Assembly: GCF_946885955.1 (NCBI RefSeq)
Contig: NZ_CAMPHI010000008.1
Span: 82,103 to 146,102, forward strand
Origin: an uncultured Pseudomonas sp.
GTDB lineage: Bacteria; Pseudomonadota; Gammaproteobacteria; Pseudomonadales; Pseudomonadaceae
Direction of reading: 5' to 3'
Length of the DNA stretch: 64,000 nucleotides
The notes under the pieces were generated by a model that was not told the origin of the DNA, ran no database searches, and saw nothing but the letters and a program-made list of their open reading frames with translations. The position numbers and the translations under genes are program-made. How positions within the stretch are numbered: the first letter of the stretch is position 1; every line of letters starts with the position of its first letter. This document shows positions 59,759 through 64,000 of this stretch, piece by piece.

Positions 59759-62700
59759 ATGAACCCTTTCGACCGTGCACGAATTGAGGCGATGAATGCA
59801 CGGGCGAAGCTCACCGCCGCGTGCGGTGATCACTACCCTACCAGCGAGCAATGGCTCGCAGTGTTTGAAGACACGCAGGGACTGGCGATTGAGCAGGTCG
59901 ATCCAGACGACTACGCGCTGGGTGGTGGAGACGCTCTACTCCAGCGAGGATACAACACAATCCTGGTTCGCAAGGATGTAGGGTTGGCAGAACGGGCTTA
60001 CCTACTGGCCCATGAGCTCGGTCATTGGCATCTCGACTCTTCAGAGCCAGTAAAAGGAACGACCTCAACAGCATTTATCTCCGAAGAGTCTGGGCAAACG
60101 CCCGGCTACGCAGTGGTTGATGGGTACGGCGCATGGGAGCGCCAAGAGCTTCAAGCCAATGTCTTTGCGCGGGAGCTGCTGCTGCCCAAGTCTGCGGCCA
60201 GAGCACTGTGGGCAAATGGATGGCGCTCCCGACATATCGCTACAACATTCCAGCTGCCTCTGGAGGTGGTGCGACAGCAATTGGCTGACGCGTTACTGCT
60301 CCCGGATGTTGCCCCAGTAGCACCCGCTGCGACGCACCCACCAAGCGATGCACAAGGGCGCGCTGCGCAGGCTCCAGAGAAATACGTCAATGTCGTAGCA
60401 GGGCCAGGCACGGGCAAGACCACTACCTTGGTGTACCGTGTAGCCCACCTAATCTCCAGTGGCGTGCCTGCCAGTAAAATCTTGGTCATGACGTTCACCA
60501 ACCGTGCAGCACAGGAGCTTGTTGAGCGGCTGACTGCGGCCAATGTCCCGAATGCTTCCCAAATCTGGGCGGGCACATTTCACTCGTTCGGGTTAGAGCT
60601 ACTTCGGAAGCACCATCATCACTTTGAGTTAACCCCTCAGATCAAGATCGCGGATCTGCTCCAGCAGGTCAGGATGATGGTCAACGAGCTGCCCACCTTG
60701 GAGCTCAAGCATTTCTTCAGGCTGCACAATCCGTACGATTGGCTTCCAGACGTCCTGAAGATCATTCACCGGCTTAAGGAAGAGCTGGTCTTTCCTGACG
60801 ACTACGCAGCAATCCTTCGAACACTTCCAGCTGTCGATCCAGAGGTTGCCCTGGAGCGAGAGGATATCATCACTCTATACAGGGCCTACGAGGGCGTCCT
60901 GCGCAGGGAGGGTTGGGTCGACTATCCAGACCTGTTGGTTCGTCCCGTCCTCAAGGCGCGTGATGATCGCCCGTCTGTAGCTGCCTTCCTTGAGCAGTAC
61001 GATCACGTCCTGGTGGACGAGTACCAAGACGTCAACCACGTCATGATCGAACTCGTTAAAAAGATCGGGTCGTCCCAGCGTCATTTGTGGGTGGTTGGCG
61101 ACATCCGCCAAGCCATTCACCACTGGCGTGGCGCATCGATCCAGAGTTTGCTCAAGTTCGATGAGGCTTACACCACAAGGGGCCAGGCAGCGTCGATTAG
61201 GCGCTACAGCCTGGATATCAACCGCCGTAGTTCTCCTGAAATTCTTCGAGCCATTGAACGGGCCGGCACCGATCACGTCCTACAGCGCCAGGTGCCCCTC
61301 GATCCTGTCTCACCTTCGCGTTCTGCAACCGGGGTGCTGCCGGCTTTGATCCGTGTGGGAAAGGACGCTCAAAGCAGCTCTGTCGTTGCGCAAATCGAGC
61401 AATGTCGGGCGAGCGGCTACGCCTACGGTAGCCAAGGCATCATCAGCTCCATCAACGCCCAGCTAGACAAGTTAGCCCAAGACATGGAGCGCGCTGGGAT
61501 TCCTGTGCTGCACATCGGCGACCTGAGTCAGCGCACTGAAGTTAGAGAGTTCATCTGCCTGATGCAGCTCTTGACCCAGCGTACACCTGGCGCACTCTTG
61601 GGCTTGCTCCGCTTCAGCAATCTCAGCATGCCTGCCTCTGACGCAGACCTGATCACAAGTCTGTCCAAGCTGGATCCTAATTTCCGGCGTGGGGGGTGGC
61701 TTAAGCAGCCGGTACCGGGCCTGTCCCCTAAGGGGCAGGAGGTAGTCCAGGCGCTGAATGACCTGCTTGGAACGTCGACCCGCAATTCCCGGCCCTGGGC
61801 GTTTGTGTGTGATCTGATGTTTGAAAAGTGCTTTGGCCTTGATTCACTAGACGATCAGTCTGCGACTGCAAAGATCCAGCGGTTGGCTCTGTGGCAATTC
61901 CTCTACGCTGTGCGCAACAGCGATGGGGTTGGCAGTCAGGCGACGTTGTCCAAATATCTGGAGCGAGACGATTTCCGACGATACATCGAGCAGCCTACAA
62001 ATCGCTCGCTGCCGCCTGAGGCTGCTGCAATTGACGCAGTCAGGCTCATGACGGTTCACGGTAGCAAGGGGCTCGAATTCGACGTGGTGCATATGGCCAA
62101 CGTCGAAAAGTCCAGGTTTGGCGCCGACGCGAGGCGACATCATGATGACGACCGCAAGGCCCTGTTGTTACCACCTGAGGCGCTGAACAGCACACCCCAG
62201 CTGCTGGCCGAGGGTGAGGCTATCGAGCGTAACAATCTGCTCTATGTGGGTGTTTCCAGGGCTAAAAGTCGGCTCTATGTGTATTGCAGTACGGACGAAT
62301 CGAAGACCCCAACCCCCCTGTGCGATCCGTCAATCTTCACCCCTGGTCGTGGAGCCTCCGCCGCGTTGCCGGCTCCGATATTCCCGGCTCGCGTTCCACA
62401 TGGTGCGCCCGCTGCAATCAGCTTTTCAGCACTCAACACCTTCATCTCTTGCTCCCTTCAGTATCACTATGCTCACGAGCTGAACCTGCCACCTGATATG
62501 GAGCAGGACATATCGATTCGGGCCCGCCGCTCGGTGTTGGCAGGCCTTGAGTATGCCTACCGAGATGGCGTGAAACCTCAGGATGCTTTCGAGCAAGCCT
62601 GGGGCGAGAAGCCGCTGCCGACTGAGCTTGAAGACAAAACATTGGTGGAGCACGCCAGGATCGCTTTCTCTCGCGGCACCGCGTTGCTGCCTGATATCGA

Positions 62701-63052
62701 GCAGTACGTCCCAGAAACCACCGCCAGCGTGAATGGCCAGGTCATTACCATGCCCTGGATGCTTCGTGACACTAACGGTGATCTGGTTTGGCTACGCACG
62801 GGTATCGGACTATCCGAGGTTTCTAGGCATGTCCGGCCCATCCTGGAAAACCTCGGCGGCAGTCGCTGCAATAGCATCTCTATCCACTCCCTCGTGACTG
62901 GCCGCTCCGACAGCGCGATTCCATCTGATAGGCCGAGCACTACCAACGTGTTCAAGGCGATCACGGCGTTGCGGGCCGGCGAGCGCTCCGCAAGTCGAGG
63001 GAAACACTGCAATCGATGCGCTTACTCAAGCATTTGCGGACAGCGGTTTTGA
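59759..63052 (+). CDS. ImmA/IrrE metallopeptidase - UvrD helicase - Fe-S nuclease-like fusion
   Basis: 1097 aa. Residues 1-180 are an ImmA/IrrE peptidase: LLAHELGHWHLD (zinc motif 85-89) and ERQELQANVFARELLLP (third ligand region). Residues ~205-850 are a complete SF1 helicase: Walker A VVAGPGTGKTTTL (214-221), LVDEYQDVNH (420-424), VVGDIRQAIHHWRGAS, TVHGSKGLEFDVV and LYVGVSRAKSRLYVY. The C-terminus has the AddB/Cas4-type cysteine pattern (CSLQYHYAH ... CNRCAYSSICG), but the nuclease carboxylates and lysine expected between them are not seen (NGQVITMPWMLRDTNGDLVW and WLRTG where G-x-D and D-x-K would be). So: protease, helicase and a probably inactive nuclease fold in one chain. Confidence 0.85.
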   Translation: MNPFDRARIEAMNARAKLTAACGDHYPTSEQWLAVFEDTQGLAIEQVDPDDYALGGGDALLQRGYNTILVRKDVGLAERAYLLAHELGHWHLDSSEPVKGTTSTAFISEESGQTPGYAVVDGYGAWERQELQANVFARELLLPKSAARALWANGWRSRHIATTFQLPLEVVRQQLADALLLPDVAPVAPAATHPPSDAQGRAAQAPEKYVNVVAGPGTGKTTTLVYRVAHLISSGVPASKILVMTFTNRAAQELVERLTAANVPNASQIWAGTFHSFGLELLRKHHHHFELTPQIKIADLLQQVRMMVNELPTLELKHFFRLHNPYDWLPDVLKIIHRLKEELVFPDDYAAILRTLPAVDPEVALEREDIITLYRAYEGVLRREGWVDYPDLLVRPVLKARDDRPSVAAFLEQYDHVLVDEYQDVNHVMIELVKKIGSSQRHLWVVGDIRQAIHHWRGASIQSLLKFDEAYTTRGQAASIRRYSLDINRRSSPEILRAIERAGTDHVLQRQVPLDPVSPSRSATGVLPALIRVGKDAQSSSVVAQIEQCRASGYAYGSQGIISSINAQLDKLAQDMERAGIPVLHIGDLSQRTEVREFICLMQLLTQRTPGALLGLLRFSNLSMPASDADLITSLSKLDPNFRRGGWLKQPVPGLSPKGQEVVQALNDLLGTSTRNSRPWAFVCDLMFEKCFGLDSLDDQSATAKIQRLALWQFLYAVRNSDGVGSQATLSKYLERDDFRRYIEQPTNRSLPPEAAAIDAVRLMTVHGSKGLEFDVVHMANVEKSRFGADARRHHDDDRKALLLPPEALNSTPQLLAEGEAIERNNLLYVGVSRAKSRLYVYCSTDESKTPTPLCDPSIFTPGRGASAALPAPIFPARVPHGAPAAISFSALNTFISCSLQYHYAHELNLPPDMEQDISIRARRSVLAGLEYAYRDGVKPQDAFEQAWGEKPLPTELEDKTLVEHARIAFSRGTALLPDIEQYVPETTASVNGQVITMPWMLRDTNGDLVWLRTGIGLSEVSRHVRPILENLGGSRCNSISIHSLVTGRSDSAIPSDRPSTTNVFKAITALRAGERSASRGKHCNRCAYSSICGQRF

Positions 63053-63132
63053 TATTTTTCCGAGCGCTTCTGGGGCTCCTCTCCGTAGCCCCAGGGCGCT
63101 CAAGTTGACATGACACAAGGACAGTTTTGGGC

Positions 63133-63822
63133 ATGAGCTACATCAACCTCCCCCCGGATCAGCAGCGCGAAATTTCTGCGATTGACGTGAGAGCCCTTCG
63201 GGCGGCGTTGGAAAAATGTGAGAGGGACGAGCTCATAACACCGATCTATTCCCTTGGCCTGAGTGGTTGCGGCGAGTTCATCGCCGCCGAATACCGTGCG
63301 TTCGAGCGAGCTTTGGCTGCCCACAGCAAAGCGAAGGCTCATGCCAAGCGAGAGCAAACCAGAGCTGATGTGTTGCGTACAGGGAGCAACCTAGTTCATG
63401 CGGTGGAGCAGATGCAGGAGCGTGTCAGAACGGCGCAGGAACAGGCTCAGCTGTTTGTCGTGGACGACCAGATTCTGGCACCGTCCAGATTCAGTTCTCC
63501 GCTAAAAATCACCGTTCGCTACCAATGGCGCCCATCCTCGGACGCGCAATGGGCTTACGGACAGGCGACGTTCGTCCACGAGTTCACGCCAATGCCTGAC
63601 TACACCCAGCCGCTGCCGAAGCGAAAGCCTGGCGCGGCCAAAGCGGCCAGCGATCTGCAGGACAAGCTCTACCGGGAATGGGAGTACCTGAAGATGCAGG
63701 CGCTGTGTGCTGTCAGAGATTTTCTGCGCGATGGTGGTGACGGTACCGATATCCCTGAGTCGTTTGTTGTTCGGGCAAGCCAGTACGGTGGAGGCCTCAA
63801 CAATTTCAGTTGCAGGTTTTGA
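63133..63822 (+). CDS. hypothetical protein, 229 aa, third gene of the IrrE/UvrD operon
   Basis: ATG at 63133 with AAGGA about 11 bases upstream. The first half is helical with a Lys/Ala/Glu-rich stretch (AAHSKAKAHAKREQTRADVL) likely to form a coiled coil; the second half is beta-rich (SPLKITVRYQWRPSSDAQWA). It ends in NFSCRF. No family recognised. It follows the fusion gene by 80 bases on the same strand. Confidence 0.65.
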   Translation: MSYINLPPDQQREISAIDVRALRAALEKCERDELITPIYSLGLSGCGEFIAAEYRAFERALAAHSKAKAHAKREQTRADVLRTGSNLVHAVEQMQERVRTAQEQAQLFVVDDQILAPSRFSSPLKITVRYQWRPSSDAQWAYGQATFVHEFTPMPDYTQPLPKRKPGAAKAASDLQDKLYREWEYLKMQALCAVRDFLRDGGDGTDIPESFVVRASQYGGGLNNFSCRF

Positions 63823-63890
63823 TCAGTCCGCTCTTGGCCGACTTCTGCCTGATGCGACAGGCTCAAAGCCGCCAAAGGAGTCAGTCGGAT

Positions 63891-64000
63891 GTGTCTACGA
63901 AATCAGGAGCGATTCCCCGGCTTGCTGCGGCTGTTAGAAACACTCTGATCTTACCCAGCAACCGTGGACACGGTTTTAAGCACTCATCCGAGCCTCGTAG
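63891..64000 (+). CDS. possible start of a further gene, cut by window edge
   Basis: A GTG with AAAGGAG ten bases upstream opens a frame (STKSGAIPRLAAAVRNTLIL...) that is still open at the edge, 36 codons later. Too short to identify. Confidence 0.35.
   Translation, partial: MSTKSGAIPRLAAAVRNTLILPSNRGHGFKHSSEPR

Larger units (their letters stand above)
41473..64000. mobile_element. integrated plasmid-like genomic island (left part)
   Basis: It begins at the broken MBL-fold gene and is still open at the window edge. It carries an HTH gene, repA, iterons, an XRE switch and a tyrosine recombinase, then a run of defence-like genes. The first 2.5 kb is clearly lower in GC than the core, and the cargo is mixed in base composition. 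No conjugation genes are visible in the part seen. Confidence 0.8.

Overview
The window reads as a Pseudomonas chromosome (gammaproteobacterium) that runs at about 41.47 kb into an acquired genomic island, which continues past the right edge. The core part is GC-rich with strong Shine-Dalgarno sites. Its gene order fumarase(-) / diguanylate cyclase(+) / ferredoxin reductase(+) / enoyl-CoA hydratase(+) / pyruvate kinase(-) / universal stress protein(-) is the order I know from P. aeruginosa PA4333-PA4328. The block acyl-CoA ligase / DUF1302 / DUF1329 / MalT-like LuxR resembles P. putida PP_0763-PP_0767. Both comparisons are from memory, not from a search.

Core region, left to right: a KaiC-like ATPase cut by the window edge; a LysR regulator with a palindromic operator; the one-carbon pair purU-folD; remnants of a livF gene and a second fumarase-like gene; class I fumarase; the c-di-GMP cyclase block; pykA; universal stress protein; three small genes (lipoprotein, DUF4124, PilZ); malate:quinone oxidoreductase; YajG-like lipoprotein; an acyltransferase; two small zinc-ribbon/DUF2007 proteins; an atypical SRAP protein; a chemoreceptor; an M48 lipoprotein protease; a TMEM165-type cation exporter behind a yybP-ykoY manganese riboswitch; rsmC; a MITE-like element; a D-2-hydroxyacid dehydrogenase; a LysE exporter; a thiolase; the acyl-CoA ligase/DUF1302/DUF1329/LuxR block; an AraC regulator; and a small redox divergon (DsbA-like, NAD(P)-binding protein, HxlR regulator).

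The island starts inside the 5' end of an MBL-fold hydrolase gene that is cut after about 22 codons, at a 17-bp dyad. Its first part is plasmid-like: an AT-hook HTH protein, a RepA-type replication initiator, five iterons, an XRE repressor with a palindromic operator and divergent lipoprotein, and a tyrosine recombinase. The rest is defence-like cargo: (i) a four-gene set with an LA2681-type HEPN RNase candidate and a DEDDh exonuclease; (ii) a 1791-aa nuclease-STAND ATPase of AVAST/Avs type; (iii) a TIR-domain protein; (iv) an Fe(II)/2-oxoglutarate oxygenase divergent from (v) a three-gene operon encoding a ribbon-helix-helix-like protein, a 1097-aa fusion of an ImmA/IrrE metallopeptidase, a UvrD helicase and a degenerate Fe-S nuclease domain, and a small partner. 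Item (v) is the best candidate for an undescribed system; the HEPN/exonuclease set is second. No tRNA, rRNA or CRISPR array was seen.
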